A DNA stretch of 64,000 bases, from contig CAVVST010000002.1 of assembly GCA_963750995.1 (NCBI GenBank), forward strand, positions 248,001-312,000, written 5' to 3'. The notes under the pieces were generated by a model. That model was not told where the DNA came from and did no database searches. It saw only the letters and a program-made list of their open reading frames with translations. Shown here one piece after another: positions 8,880-17,505 of this stretch (its first letter is position 1; every line of letters starts with the position of its first letter). Origin of the DNA: CAVVST01 sp963750995. Its GTDB lineage: Bacteria > Acidobacteriota > Vicinamibacteria > Vicinamibacterales > UBA2999. Both the position numbers and the translations under genes were made by a program.

Positions 8880-10214
8880 GTGTCACACCTCGAAGCGACC
8901 TGGTGGAAGCCCTCTAGCCCGAAACAGCCGAGCGCCGTCGGCGCCGTCGCGACCGACTCCGGCAGCAGCGCGGCGTTCTGGGCCCTGGTGGCGTTCACCG
9001 CCATCCTGCTGTTGTCGCCGCAGGCGTGGGTACCGGCGTTGAAGGTAATCAGGATCGCGTTTCTCGCGGCCGGGATGGCCATGGCCGCGCACGTCGCCGA
9101 GCGGACCATTCGCCGCCAGCCGATCACGCCGTTGTCCCCAGAGATCGGGATCGTGCTCGCGCTGGTGGCGTGGTCGGTGTTGACGCTTCCCCTCTCCATC
9201 TGGCCCGGCGGCAGCGTTCGCGTGCTGACCGACAACTATCTCAAGGCCGTGGCGTTCTTCTGGCTCCTCGGCACGATTATCACGAGCACCGATCGGCTGC
9301 GCCGCATGGCGTGGACGCTGGTCCTCTGTTCGATTCCGCTGGCGCTGACCGGCGTGCGCAATTACCTGTCGGGTGACGTGCTGTCAACCGGCGTCAGGGG
9401 CTTCTACCGCATCGAAGGGTACATGGGCGGTTCCGGGCTGACCGGCAATCCCAATGACCTGGCGCTCATGCTCAACCTGATCGTCCCGATTGCCGGTGTC
9501 CTCGTCTTCATTTCGCGCGGCATGGCCCGCATGGTGGCCCTCGGGGCGCTGGTGTTGGCGATTGCGGCGATCGTCCTGACGTTTTCCCGCGCCGGGTTCA
9601 TGACGCTGGCGGCATCGTTCATCATGTTCGTGGCGGTGCTGGCGCGGCGAAAGGCAGCGGGCGCGGCGTTCGGGCTGCTGCTGCTCGCGATATGCGTGCC
9701 GCCGCTGCTCCCGCACGGGTACATGGATCGGATCAGCACGATCACCAACATCGAAGCGGACAAGACCGGCTCCGCACAGGGCCGATGGCGCGATATCCAG
9801 GCCGCCGTCGAGGTTGTCGCCAAGAACCCCATCATCGGCGTCGGCATCGGCCAGGACATCCTGGCGATGAATGCGGAGCGCGGCGACGACTGGACCCAGG
9901 TTCACAACGCTTACCTGCAGTACGCCGTAGACCTCGGCATCCCCGGGCTCGTGCTCTTCGCCTGGCTGCACTTGCTCTGCTACCGCACCGCCCGCGCGGT
10001 GGAAAAGCGCGCGGCCAGGGAACCTGGGCAGCGGCATCTGACGCTGCTCGCCGCCGGCGTGCAGACATCGCTCGTCGCCTTCTTCGTCGCGGCCATGTTT
10101 CACCCTATCGCCTACCAGTTCTATTTCTTCAGCATCGGCGGTCTTGCCGTAGCCCTCCGCAATATCTGGCACGCGGAGAGTGCGGCGTTGTCCGTCGCCG
10201 GGAGCGCTTCGTGA
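8880..10214 (+). CDS. O-antigen ligase/polymerase-like membrane protein
   Basis: A 444-residue polytopic membrane protein starting at GTG 8880 with an AGGA upstream. About ten hydrophobic segments are visible. The Wzy_C region carries the conserved LTFSRAG and a large periplasmic loop ending in WTQVHNAYLQYAVDLG, the H-containing motif of the O-antigen ligase family. GSGLTGNPNDLALMLNL is also characteristic of the exosortase-associated ligase group. It should polymerise repeat units or ligate the glycan to an acceptor on the periplasmic side. The stop overlaps the next start (GTGA). Confidence 0.88.
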   Translation: MSHLEATWWKPSSPKQPSAVGAVATDSGSSAAFWALVAFTAILLLSPQAWVPALKVIRIAFLAAGMAMAAHVAERTIRRQPITPLSPEIGIVLALVAWSVLTLPLSIWPGGSVRVLTDNYLKAVAFFWLLGTIITSTDRLRRMAWTLVLCSIPLALTGVRNYLSGDVLSTGVRGFYRIEGYMGGSGLTGNPNDLALMLNLIVPIAGVLVFISRGMARMVALGALVLAIAAIVLTFSRAGFMTLAASFIMFVAVLARRKAAGAAFGLLLLAICVPPLLPHGYMDRISTITNIEADKTGSAQGRWRDIQAAVEVVAKNPIIGVGIGQDILAMNAERGDDWTQVHNAYLQYAVDLGIPGLVLFAWLHLLCYRTARAVEKRAAREPGQRHLTLLAAGVQTSLVAFFVAAMFHPIAYQFYFFSIGGLAVALRNIWHAESAALSVAGSAS

Positions 10215-11395
10215 AGAACGGGGGAACGCACGGCGTGACCAACGCGCGGATTCTCAAGGTCGTCCCCACGCTCATGTGCGGGGGCACGGAGACGCAGTTC
10301 ATGACGCTCAGCCGCCGGCTCGATCCGGGGCGCTTCGATCTCGAGTTCGCCTGCCTCCGGCGCTGGGGACCGTTCGTGCAGGAACTGGCGGAACGGCGGA
10401 TCCCGCTGTCGGAGTACCGGGTGGCGACGTTTCGCAGCGTCCACGCACTCGCGCAGCAGGCGCGGCTCGTCCGCCATATCGCCCGCCGCAGGATCAAGAT
10501 CGTCCACGCCTACAACTTCTACGGCAACGTCTTCGCCGTGCCTCCCGCCCGGCTGGCGGCGCCGGTGGTCATCGCCTCGATCCGCGACTGCGCACCGTAC
10601 CTGACGGCGATGCAGAAACGGGTGCAGCGCTACGCCTGCCAGTTGGCCGACTGCGTGCTCGTCAACGCCACCGCGGTCAAAGACTGGCTGATGGCCGAAG
10701 GCTACGACGCCTCAAAGATCGTCGTGATTCGTAACGGCGTCGACCTGTCGGGATTTGCCGGACCGGCGGACCCTGGCGTCATCCGTCGCGAGTTCGGCCT
10801 TGCACCGACCACCCCGCTCATCGCGGTGGTGTCGCGTCTGACCCGGCTGAAGGGACTCGAGAACCTGCTCGAAGCCGCGGCGATGCTGAAGCCGCGATAT
10901 CCCGCCGCCCGCTTTGTCGTCGTCGGCGAAACGAGTCCGATGGAGGTGCCGTACCTCGGCGAACTGAAACAGCTTGCCGACCGGCTCGGCGTGGGCGATC
11001 GGGTGATCTTCACCGGACGGCGTTCGGATGTGCCGGCGCTGCTGTCGGAGGTGAACGTGTCCGTCATGCCGTCGCTCAACGAGGCACTGTCCAACGTGCT
11101 GCTCGAATCGATGGGGGCTGGCGCACCCACCGTCGCCACGCGCGTCGGAGGCACGCCGGAGGCACTGGTCCACGAACAGACCGGGCTGCTGGTCGCGCCC
11201 GGGGATTCGCGCGCGATCGCCGACGCCGTCGGCCGCCTGCTCGACAACCCGTCGCTGGCCAGCCGGCTCGGGCAGTCGGCGCGCGCCCTGATCAAGGACC
11301 GCTTCTCGGTGGATCGAATGGTTCAGTCCACCCAGGACCTCTACACCGAACTGCTGGCGCGCAAGCAGCGCACGCCGCTCCCGAGGACCGCCTGA
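10211..11395 (+). CDS. Glycosyltransferase family 4 (GT-B)
   Basis: A 394-residue retaining glycosyltransferase. GTG 10211 overlaps the previous stop; GTG 10235 is an alternative. The N-terminal domain has KVVPTLMCGGTETQFMTLSR, and the C-terminal nucleotide-sugar domain has VSRLTRLKGLENLLEA, VIFTGRRSDVPALLS and PSLNEALSNVLLESMGAG with the ENVLLE-like Glu motif. The family adds a sugar from a nucleotide donor to the lipid-linked intermediate at the cytoplasmic membrane face. Donor and linkage are not predictable. The stop overlaps the next start as TGATG. Confidence 0.9.
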   Translation: MKNGGTHGVTNARILKVVPTLMCGGTETQFMTLSRRLDPGRFDLEFACLRRWGPFVQELAERRIPLSEYRVATFRSVHALAQQARLVRHIARRRIKIVHAYNFYGNVFAVPPARLAAPVVIASIRDCAPYLTAMQKRVQRYACQLADCVLVNATAVKDWLMAEGYDASKIVVIRNGVDLSGFAGPADPGVIRREFGLAPTTPLIAVVSRLTRLKGLENLLEAAAMLKPRYPAARFVVVGETSPMEVPYLGELKQLADRLGVGDRVIFTGRRSDVPALLSEVNVSVMPSLNEALSNVLLESMGAGAPTVATRVGGTPEALVHEQTGLLVAPGDSRAIADAVGRLLDNPSLASRLGQSARALIKDRFSVDRMVQSTQDLYTELLARKQRTPLPRTA

Positions 11396-12549
11396 TGCTG
11401 GCCCCTGCCCGGACCCTCGATTGGACGATCGCGCGGCCGGCGGCGCCGCAGGACGCGTGTGTGGTGGACGTGGTTCGCGACTACGACGCCTTCGTCGCTC
11501 TCGAGCGCGAGTGGAACGACGCGGTGGCACGCGCGCGGGTTCCGCATCCGTTCCTCCGTCACGAGTGGGTGCGGACGTGGTGGGACGCCTTCAGCACCCC
11601 GAGGACGCGGCTCTATATCCAGGTCGTGCGCGCCAACGGCCGCGTCACGGCGATCGCCCCTTTCATGCGCGAGACAGCGACGATGTACGGGGTTCCGGCG
11701 CGGGGCGTGCGGTTCATCCACAACGACCACACGCCTCGAACCGACGTCATCATCGCCGACGATGCGGAGGTCTGGTACCGGGCTATCTGGCGGGCGCTCC
11801 GCACCGATCGCGAGACCTGGGACGTTCTCCTGCTCTCGCAGCTCGAACGCGACTCCAGGACGCAGCAGATCGTGCGCGAATACGCGGCGGCCGACCGCCT
11901 TCGTACCGGTACGTGGCGAAGCAGCGACTCACCGTACCTGCCGATCACCGGAACCTGGGATGCCTATCTCGCTACGCTGTCGGCGAAGTTCAGATCCAAC
12001 CTTCGGAACCGGCTGTCGCGCCTGACCAAGGTCGGGGCGGTTTCCTTTGAAATTCTCACCGACCGGCGATCCATCGAAGCCGCGGCCGACGACGCGTGGC
12101 GGCTCGAGTGTTCGGGATGGAAACGCGAGGCCGGGACCGCTATCACCTCGGATCCGGCGGTCCGGCGCTTCTACACGTCAATGATCGAGCGCGGCACGCA
12201 GTCTGGCTGGCTGCAGCTGCTGTTCCTGAAGGTCGGCGATCGCCGCATCGCCACGTCGTACGGCGCCTTCTTCGACAACCGGCTGTTCCTGTTCAAGACC
12301 GGCTACGACCCGGAGTTCGCCACCGGGGCACCGTTCAAAGTCCTCACGTCGTTCGCGATCCAGGAAGCCTGTGCGCGTGGCGTGACCGAGGTCGACTTCC
12401 TGGGCGACGCCGAACCCTGGAAGCTCGAATGGACGGCGGCGAGCCGTGGACATGACTGGCTGTACGTCTTCAGCGACACCATGCGAGCCCGGCTTTTGCA
12501 TTCTCTCAAGTTCGAGTGGCTGCCGGAGTTGAAGCGATGGCGATCGTAA
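11395..12549 (+). CDS. GNAT-like acyltransferase of the BioF2/FemAB type (2 of 3)
   Basis: A 384-residue protein translationally coupled to the glycosyltransferase (TGATG). It has the family N-terminal EWNDAVARARVPHPFLRHEW, WxxL and IAPFMRE features. The C-terminal acyltransferase half has LSAKFRSNLRNRLSRL, then SYGAFFDNRLFLFKTGYDPEF and DFLGDAEPWKLEWT. The last motif (D-x-x-G-x-x-x-x-K-x-x-W) is typical of BioF2-like proteins. An EPS modification role is inferred from context. Together with 13724 it brackets an aminotransferase, suggesting that an amino sugar is made and then N-acylated. Confidence 0.8.
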   Translation: MLAPARTLDWTIARPAAPQDACVVDVVRDYDAFVALEREWNDAVARARVPHPFLRHEWVRTWWDAFSTPRTRLYIQVVRANGRVTAIAPFMRETATMYGVPARGVRFIHNDHTPRTDVIIADDAEVWYRAIWRALRTDRETWDVLLLSQLERDSRTQQIVREYAAADRLRTGTWRSSDSPYLPITGTWDAYLATLSAKFRSNLRNRLSRLTKVGAVSFEILTDRRSIEAAADDAWRLECSGWKREAGTAITSDPAVRRFYTSMIERGTQSGWLQLLFLKVGDRRIATSYGAFFDNRLFLFKTGYDPEFATGAPFKVLTSFAIQEACARGVTEVDFLGDAEPWKLEWTAASRGHDWLYVFSDTMRARLLHSLKFEWLPELKRWRS

Positions 12550-13727
12550 CAAGCACCTTCGTGCCGACCTACCAGGGTCTGTCCGCCGCGGACTTCGTGC
12601 GGCGCGCGACGGCGACGCGAGAGGCCTGCTTCCCGTTCAACGTGGCCGGACGACTCCCCTTCTATCGCGCCCGCAACGCGATCTATCACCTGTTCACGAC
12701 GCTGGTTGCGCAGAACCCGCGCCTGACCGTGCTCGCGCCCGACTACAACAGCGGTAACGAGATCCTGGCGATACGCGCCGCCGGCGCGCAGGTCCAGTAC
12801 TGCCCCGTCGACGGCCAGATGCAGATGCATCCGGAGAGGGTCGAAGAGCTGTGCGCGCGGCACAACCCGGATCTGCTCTACGTGATTCATTACGTCGGCT
12901 GGCCGCAGCCGATGCCTGCACTGGTCGACATCTGCCGCCGCCGCGGCATGCTGCTGGTCGAAGACTGCGCGCTCTCGCTCCTCAGCGAGACAGCGGGCGA
13001 GGCTCCGCTCAGGCCGGGAAGACCGCTTGGTTCGTTCGGCGACTGGTCGGTCTTCTGCCTCTACAAGACGTTGCCGCTGCCGAACGGCGCGCTGCTCGTG
13101 CAGAACACGATACGACTCCAGGCGCTCGAACGGCTTGAACTGCGCCACGCCGGATCGGCGTCGGTGCTGGGCCGCACGGCCGAACTGCTCGTCCAGCGCA
13201 TTCGTGGACGCGCCAACCGTGTCGGCGCGGCACTCCAGGTGGTGAAGCGCGGCATGGGACGCGCGGCGGGCGCCATGGAAGTGCGCCGCGCCAACGTCGG
13301 CGACATCGGCTTCAACCTGGACGAAGTGGACCTGGCGATGTCGGGTCTGTCGGCGCGGCTGCTCGAGCGGCTCGACTTCGACGACATCCGGCGCCGGCGG
13401 ATCGACAACTACCGGTTGCTCGACGCGCAAATGGCCGCAGCCATCCCGCGCGTCTTCCAGACCTTGCCCGACGGTGTCTGTCCGCTGTTCTTCCCGATCG
13501 TCGTGCGCGACAAGGCTAGGGCCGCCGCCGCGCTGCAGCAGCGCGGCGTGGACGCCCTCGAGTTCTGGAACGAGAGCATGGAGTCGGGCGACGAGATGGG
13601 ACCGGACGCGCGGTTCCTGCGCCAGCACGTCCTCGAGCTCCCGATTCACCAGGACCTCACCCCGCGGCACATCGCGCACGTGGCGCGCGAAGTCTCCGCC
13701 CTGTCGGACAGGCTGGTCGCGCGATGA
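12537..13727 (+). CDS. DegT/DnrJ/EryC1-family aminotransferase
   Basis: A PLP-dependent sugar aminotransferase of 396 residues. ATG 12537 is preferred over the upstream GTG because GGAG at 12524-12527 is correctly spaced. It has the FPFNVAGRLPFYRARNAIYH N-terminus and the LLVEDCALSLLSETAG segment. The likely PLP-lysine lies in FCLYKTLPLPNGALL, and a conserved C-terminal ending carries LELPIHQDLT. It overlaps the previous gene by 13 bp and the next by 4 (ATGA). The family makes amino sugars from keto-sugar nucleotides; with acyltransferases on both sides, an N-acylated amino sugar in the polymer is a reasonable inference. Confidence 0.85.
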   Translation: MAIVTSTFVPTYQGLSAADFVRRATATREACFPFNVAGRLPFYRARNAIYHLFTTLVAQNPRLTVLAPDYNSGNEILAIRAAGAQVQYCPVDGQMQMHPERVEELCARHNPDLLYVIHYVGWPQPMPALVDICRRRGMLLVEDCALSLLSETAGEAPLRPGRPLGSFGDWSVFCLYKTLPLPNGALLVQNTIRLQALERLELRHAGSASVLGRTAELLVQRIRGRANRVGAALQVVKRGMGRAAGAMEVRRANVGDIGFNLDEVDLAMSGLSARLLERLDFDDIRRRRIDNYRLLDAQMAAAIPRVFQTLPDGVCPLFFPIVVRDKARAAAALQQRGVDALEFWNESMESGDEMGPDARFLRQHVLELPIHQDLTPRHIAHVAREVSALSDRLVAR

Positions 13728-14893
13728 CGCCGGTGACCCAGGCCGTTCGTGCGCCGCATGCGACGGCCCGCCACGCGATCCGGGTGGAGGCGATCGACAC
13801 CGCCTGGGGATTGACGGCGCTCCGGCCTCAGTGGAACGCCCTGCTACGCGCCAGCCCCGCGGACGGTCCGTTCCTCACGTGGGAATGGCTGCACGCGTGG
13901 TGGACGCACCTGGGCGCGGGCTCGCTCAGCATCATCGCCGTTCGTGAGGGGGACGAACTGATCGCCATCGCCCCCTTCCACGTGGCACCGCACGCCCTGC
14001 GCTGGTTTTCCCGAGTCGAGCTCCTCGGCACCGGTCACGCCGGCTCCGACTACCTCGATCTCATTGTCCGGGACGGCCGCCAGGCGGACGCGATTGGTGC
14101 CATTACCCGTTTCCTGAAAACGAAGCGGATGACGCTGCGGCTCGACCACCTCCCCGAAGGGTCACTGTGCGCGCAGCTGGCTGAGCGGCTCGCCGGCGAT
14201 GGATGGACCGTATCCACCACCCCTGACGGCGTCTGCCCGCTCATCCCGCTGGCCGGACACAGCTGGGATTCATACCTCGCCACGCTCGGCTCGGCGCACC
14301 GCGCCAACGTGAGGCGGCGTCTGCGCGGCATCGAGCAGCAGTTCCAGACATGCTTCCAGCTCGTCACCACCGAGGCGGCCCGCACGCGCGCGCTAGACGC
14401 GCTCGCAGGCTTCCACGAGCGGCGTTTCAAGGAGCAGGGCGGGTCCTCCGCGTTCTTCACGCCGGCGGTGCGCGCGTTCCAGGACGACGCGACGCGCCGC
14501 GCCCTCGATCGCGGCTGGCTGCGGATGTACGTGCTGCGGCTGAACGACGAGATTGCGGCGGTGATGTACGGCTTCCTCTACAACCGCCAGTTCTACTTCT
14601 ACCAGCACGGCTTCGATGACCGGTACTCACGGCACAGCATCGGCCTGGTGTTGATGGCGCTGACCATTCGCGCGGCGATCGACGAAGGCGCCGAGACCTT
14701 CGACCTGCTCTGGGGCACCGAGGGCTACAAGTCGCTCTGGGCCCGCGAGGCCAGGACGCTGCGCCGCATTCACCTCTTTCCCCCGCATGCGGCCGGCAGG
14801 ATCCACCGGCGCGCCATCGAGGCGCGGCGCCGGCTCGGACGGCTGGCTCGCCGCGTGCTGACCCCTGGAGAACATCGTGTACCCCGCACATAG
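13724..14893 (+). CDS. GNAT-like acyltransferase of the BioF2/FemAB type (3 of 3)
   Basis: A 389-residue paralogue of the proteins at 1777 and 11395. It shows LRPQWNALLRASPADGPFLT, WLHAWWTHLG and IAIAPFHVAP in the N-terminal half. The acyltransferase half has LGSAHRANVRRRLRGIEQ, VMYGFLYNRQFYFYQHGFDD and ETFDLLWGTEGYKSLWAREA. It is coupled to the aminotransferase by an ATGA overlap and overlaps the deacetylase start downstream by 17 bp. In exosortase loci this group is usually labelled FemAB-like. The transferred group is unknown. Confidence 0.8.
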   Translation: MTPVTQAVRAPHATARHAIRVEAIDTAWGLTALRPQWNALLRASPADGPFLTWEWLHAWWTHLGAGSLSIIAVREGDELIAIAPFHVAPHALRWFSRVELLGTGHAGSDYLDLIVRDGRQADAIGAITRFLKTKRMTLRLDHLPEGSLCAQLAERLAGDGWTVSTTPDGVCPLIPLAGHSWDSYLATLGSAHRANVRRRLRGIEQQFQTCFQLVTTEAARTRALDALAGFHERRFKEQGGSSAFFTPAVRAFQDDATRRALDRGWLRMYVLRLNDEIAAVMYGFLYNRQFYFYQHGFDDRYSRHSIGLVLMALTIRAAIDEGAETFDLLWGTEGYKSLWAREARTLRRIHLFPPHAAGRIHRRAIEARRRLGRLARRVLTPGEHRVPRT

Positions 14894-16037
14894 CGCGCGC
14901 TGGCGCTGGCACGTGAAGGCGGCGCTCGCCTCGACCATCTCCCGAGCTCACGACTACGGCTTTGCGGCGGCGCTGGCCCGCGGCCGGAAGCGGCCGCTCG
15001 TCCTCGGGTATCACCGGGTGGTGGACGACTTCGCGGCCGTGGCGAGCACCGAGATGCCGAGCATGCTCACCAGCACGAGCATGTTCGAACGCCATCTCGA
15101 CTGCATCGGCCGGCACTTCCGCTTCGTCAGCCTTGATGAGGTCGGGGCGCATGTTCTCAGCGGCGAGCCGTTCGACGATCCGGTAGCCACCATCACGTTT
15201 GACGACGGCTACCACGACAACTACGAGCACGCCTTTCCCGTGCTGAAGCGAAAGGGCATTCCAGCGGCGGTGTTCGTCGTGACCGACCTGGTTGGCCGCC
15301 CGTTCTGGCAGGTGCACGACAAGCTGTATCACCTCGTCGCCAAGGCGTTCGCCACGTGGGACGACCCGCGCCGCGAGTTGTCGGGGCTGATGCGCGCGCT
15401 CGGACTGCCCACCAACCCGATCACACGGGAGGCGACACGCACACCGCTCCTCACGGTGTCGGCCCTGCTCCCGGGCCTGCCGATGACGTCGGTACGCAGC
15501 CTGATGAATGGCCTCGAGGCCAGCGTCGGCAATGGGTTCTACAACATCCCGCGGACGCTCGATTGGCCCGAGCTCCGCACGATGCGCCGCGGCGGCGTCA
15601 CGATCGGCTCGCACACGAAGAGCCACGTCTCGCTGCCGGCCGAATCGTCGGCGGTCGTCACCGACGAACTTCAGGGATCGCGGCAGGCGCTCGAGGCGCA
15701 GCTCGGCGAGCCGATCGCGCACTTCGCGTATCCCGGCGGCCAGTTCAACATGCCGATCGTCGAGGCGGTCGCCCGGGCCGGATACCAGTTCGCCTACACC
15801 GCCTGCCAGCACGGCGATGCGCACCACCCCGCGCTGACAATCGAGCGTCTGCTGTTGTGGGAAGGTTCGTCCGTCGATGGCGACGGCGAGTTCTCGCCCG
15901 CGATCCTCCACTGCCAGGCCCAGGACCTGTGGCCGCCGGCGCGCAAGTGCGACCGCATCCACTTGCCCGAAGGAACTGCCGCACCCTTCGACGATGCTCA
16001 GGGCGCCTCGAGCCCGGGTCGAGGGGCGCGTGGATAG
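14877..16037 (+). CDS. Polysaccharide deacetylase (NodB domain)
   Basis: A 386-residue carbohydrate-esterase-4 protein starting at GTG 14877. The NodB motifs are complete: LVLGYHRVVDD, ATITFDDGYHDNYEHAFP (MT1, metal-binding Asp-Asp), TIGSHTKSHVSL (MT2, two metal His) and AHFAYPGGQFN (MT3). No signal peptide is evident, which is common for the exosortase-locus type. It probably removes N-acetyl groups from the polymer or its precursor, opposing or preparing for the acyltransferases around it. The last ~20 residues are low in similarity and overlap the flippase start. Confidence 0.88.
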   Translation: MYPAHSARWRWHVKAALASTISRAHDYGFAAALARGRKRPLVLGYHRVVDDFAAVASTEMPSMLTSTSMFERHLDCIGRHFRFVSLDEVGAHVLSGEPFDDPVATITFDDGYHDNYEHAFPVLKRKGIPAAVFVVTDLVGRPFWQVHDKLYHLVAKAFATWDDPRRELSGLMRALGLPTNPITREATRTPLLTVSALLPGLPMTSVRSLMNGLEASVGNGFYNIPRTLDWPELRTMRRGGVTIGSHTKSHVSLPAESSAVVTDELQGSRQALEAQLGEPIAHFAYPGGQFNMPIVEAVARAGYQFAYTACQHGDAHHPALTIERLLLWEGSSVDGDGEFSPAILHCQAQDLWPPARKCDRIHLPEGTAAPFDDAQGASSPGRGARG

Positions 16038-17493
16038 CACCTCGCGCCCCGCGCTCCAGCTGGTTGTCGGCCGCAGCATCGGCCTGGCGGCGTCGTTCGC
16101 GATCGGCATCGTGCTGGCGCGCCTGTTCGACCCGTCGGTGTTCGGCACTTACAAGCAGTTCTTCCTGGTATTCGCCACGCTCTACGGCGTGCTCCAGCTC
16201 GGCATGGCCGAGAGCCTCTATTACTTCGTCCCGCGCCAGTCGCAGCACACCGGCCACTACGTGGCCAATGCGGTCATCATGCTCACGGTGGCCGGCCTGT
16301 TCGGCACCGGCGCGCTGTACCTGGCGCGCACGGCTATCGGCGGATGGCTGACGCCGGAGCTCGCCGGCTACGTCGTCCCGCTCGGTCTTTTCCTGACGTT
16401 TGCGCTGGCGTCGACCGTGCTCGAGATCGTCATGGTCTCCCGGCACCAGCACTTGAAGGCGGCGATTACCTACGCGATTTCGGACATCACGCGCACAGCG
16501 CTGTTCGTCATCCCCGCACTCGCGTTCGGCACCATTCACGCGGTGTTCATCGGCGCGACGGTGTTCGCGGGACTTCGCCTTGCCGTGACCCTCGCAGCGC
16601 TCTGGCACGAGTTCGGCCGCGACTTCCGCGTCGACCTCTCGCTGTGGCGCCAGCAGCTCGGTTATGCCCTCCCCTTCGCTCTGGCTGTCGGCATCGAGGT
16701 GGTCCTCATCAACTACCACCAGTACGTGGTGGCCGGGCGGTTCGACGCCGCCACTTACGCGATCTACGCGGTCGGCTGCCTGCAGATTCCGCTGTTCGAT
16801 CTGATCTGCACATCCACTGTGAACGTGTTGATGGTACGGATGGCGGGCGCGGAACGTGGCCGTGCGGCCCTGGCGCTGTGGCACGACACGGTGACGCGCA
16901 TGGCGTTCCTGCTCGTCCCGCTGACGGTCTTCCTGATCGTCGCCGCGCACTCGCTGATCGTTGGGCTGTTCACGGACACGTATGCCGCCAGCGTCCCGAT
17001 TTTCATGGTGTGGGTGCTGACGATGTTGCCCGCGGTCCTCGCCGTGGACGCGGTGCTCCGCGTGTATGCGCAGACACGATTCCTGCTCGTGATGAACCTG
17101 GTGCGCTTCGTCGTGGTGGCCGGCCTCATCGGGTGGTTCCTCAACGCTTTCGGGCTCCTCGGCGCGGTGGGGGTGACGGCGGTCGCGATGGCGGTCGTGA
17201 AAGGGCTGGGCGTTGTTCGGATCGCGCAGTTGTTGCAGGTGGGCCCGCGCGAGGCGCTGCCGTGGGCACGCCTCGTTCGGATCATGCTGCTGGCTGGTAT
17301 CGCGGCCGTACCCGTCCTCTGGCTGCAGCACCAGGTGACGTGGCACCCGATGATCACGTTTTTCGCCGGCGGCGCGCTCTACGTCAGCAGCTACGCCCTG
17401 CTGTCCTTCGGACCAATGCTTCGCGCCCGGCCGCAACCCGCGCTGGCCTTCTCAGCGGCAGGTAGTGTCCGGCTTCAGCCGGACCAGGAATAA
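16030..17493 (+). CDS. Polysaccharide flippase (Wzx/MATE-like)
   Basis: A 487-residue membrane protein with about 12-14 hydrophobic helices and the LVVGRSIGLAASFAIGIVLA start typical of oligosaccharide flippases. GTG 16030 with GAGGGG directly upstream is the best start; ATG 15994 is possible. It should carry lipid-linked repeat units across the inner membrane to the ligase/polymerase encoded at 8880. The final residues (GSVRLQPDQE) are not flippase sequence: they are the translation of a dispersed palindrome (17463-17484) that has been taken into the reading frame. Confidence 0.88.
   Translation: MDSTSRPALQLVVGRSIGLAASFAIGIVLARLFDPSVFGTYKQFFLVFATLYGVLQLGMAESLYYFVPRQSQHTGHYVANAVIMLTVAGLFGTGALYLARTAIGGWLTPELAGYVVPLGLFLTFALASTVLEIVMVSRHQHLKAAITYAISDITRTALFVIPALAFGTIHAVFIGATVFAGLRLAVTLAALWHEFGRDFRVDLSLWRQQLGYALPFALAVGIEVVLINYHQYVVAGRFDAATYAIYAVGCLQIPLFDLICTSTVNVLMVRMAGAERGRAALALWHDTVTRMAFLLVPLTVFLIVAAHSLIVGLFTDTYAASVPIFMVWVLTMLPAVLAVDAVLRVYAQTRFLLVMNLVRFVVVAGLIGWFLNAFGLLGAVGVTAVAMAVVKGLGVVRIAQLLQVGPREALPWARLVRIMLLAGIAAVPVLWLQHQVTWHPMITFFAGGALYVSSYALLSFGPMLRARPQPALAFSAAGSVRLQPDQE
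17463..17484 (+). repeat. Dispersed palindromic repeat, class A (single copy)
   Basis: The element TAGTGTCCGGCTTCAGCCGGAC folds as a 7-bp stem with loop TTCA. The same element, with stem variants, occurs as inverted pairs at 40710-40774 and 62118-62187. Here it forms the 3' end of the flippase gene and lies just before the amidotransferase start. Confidence 0.85.
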
Positions 17494-17505
17494 AGGAGAG
17501 CTCCC

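Noticed and set aside
14457..17436. Two long antisense open frames (563 codons each) across the deacetylase and flippase
   Set aside because: They are high-GC shadows of well-supported + strand genes with no recognisable motifs.
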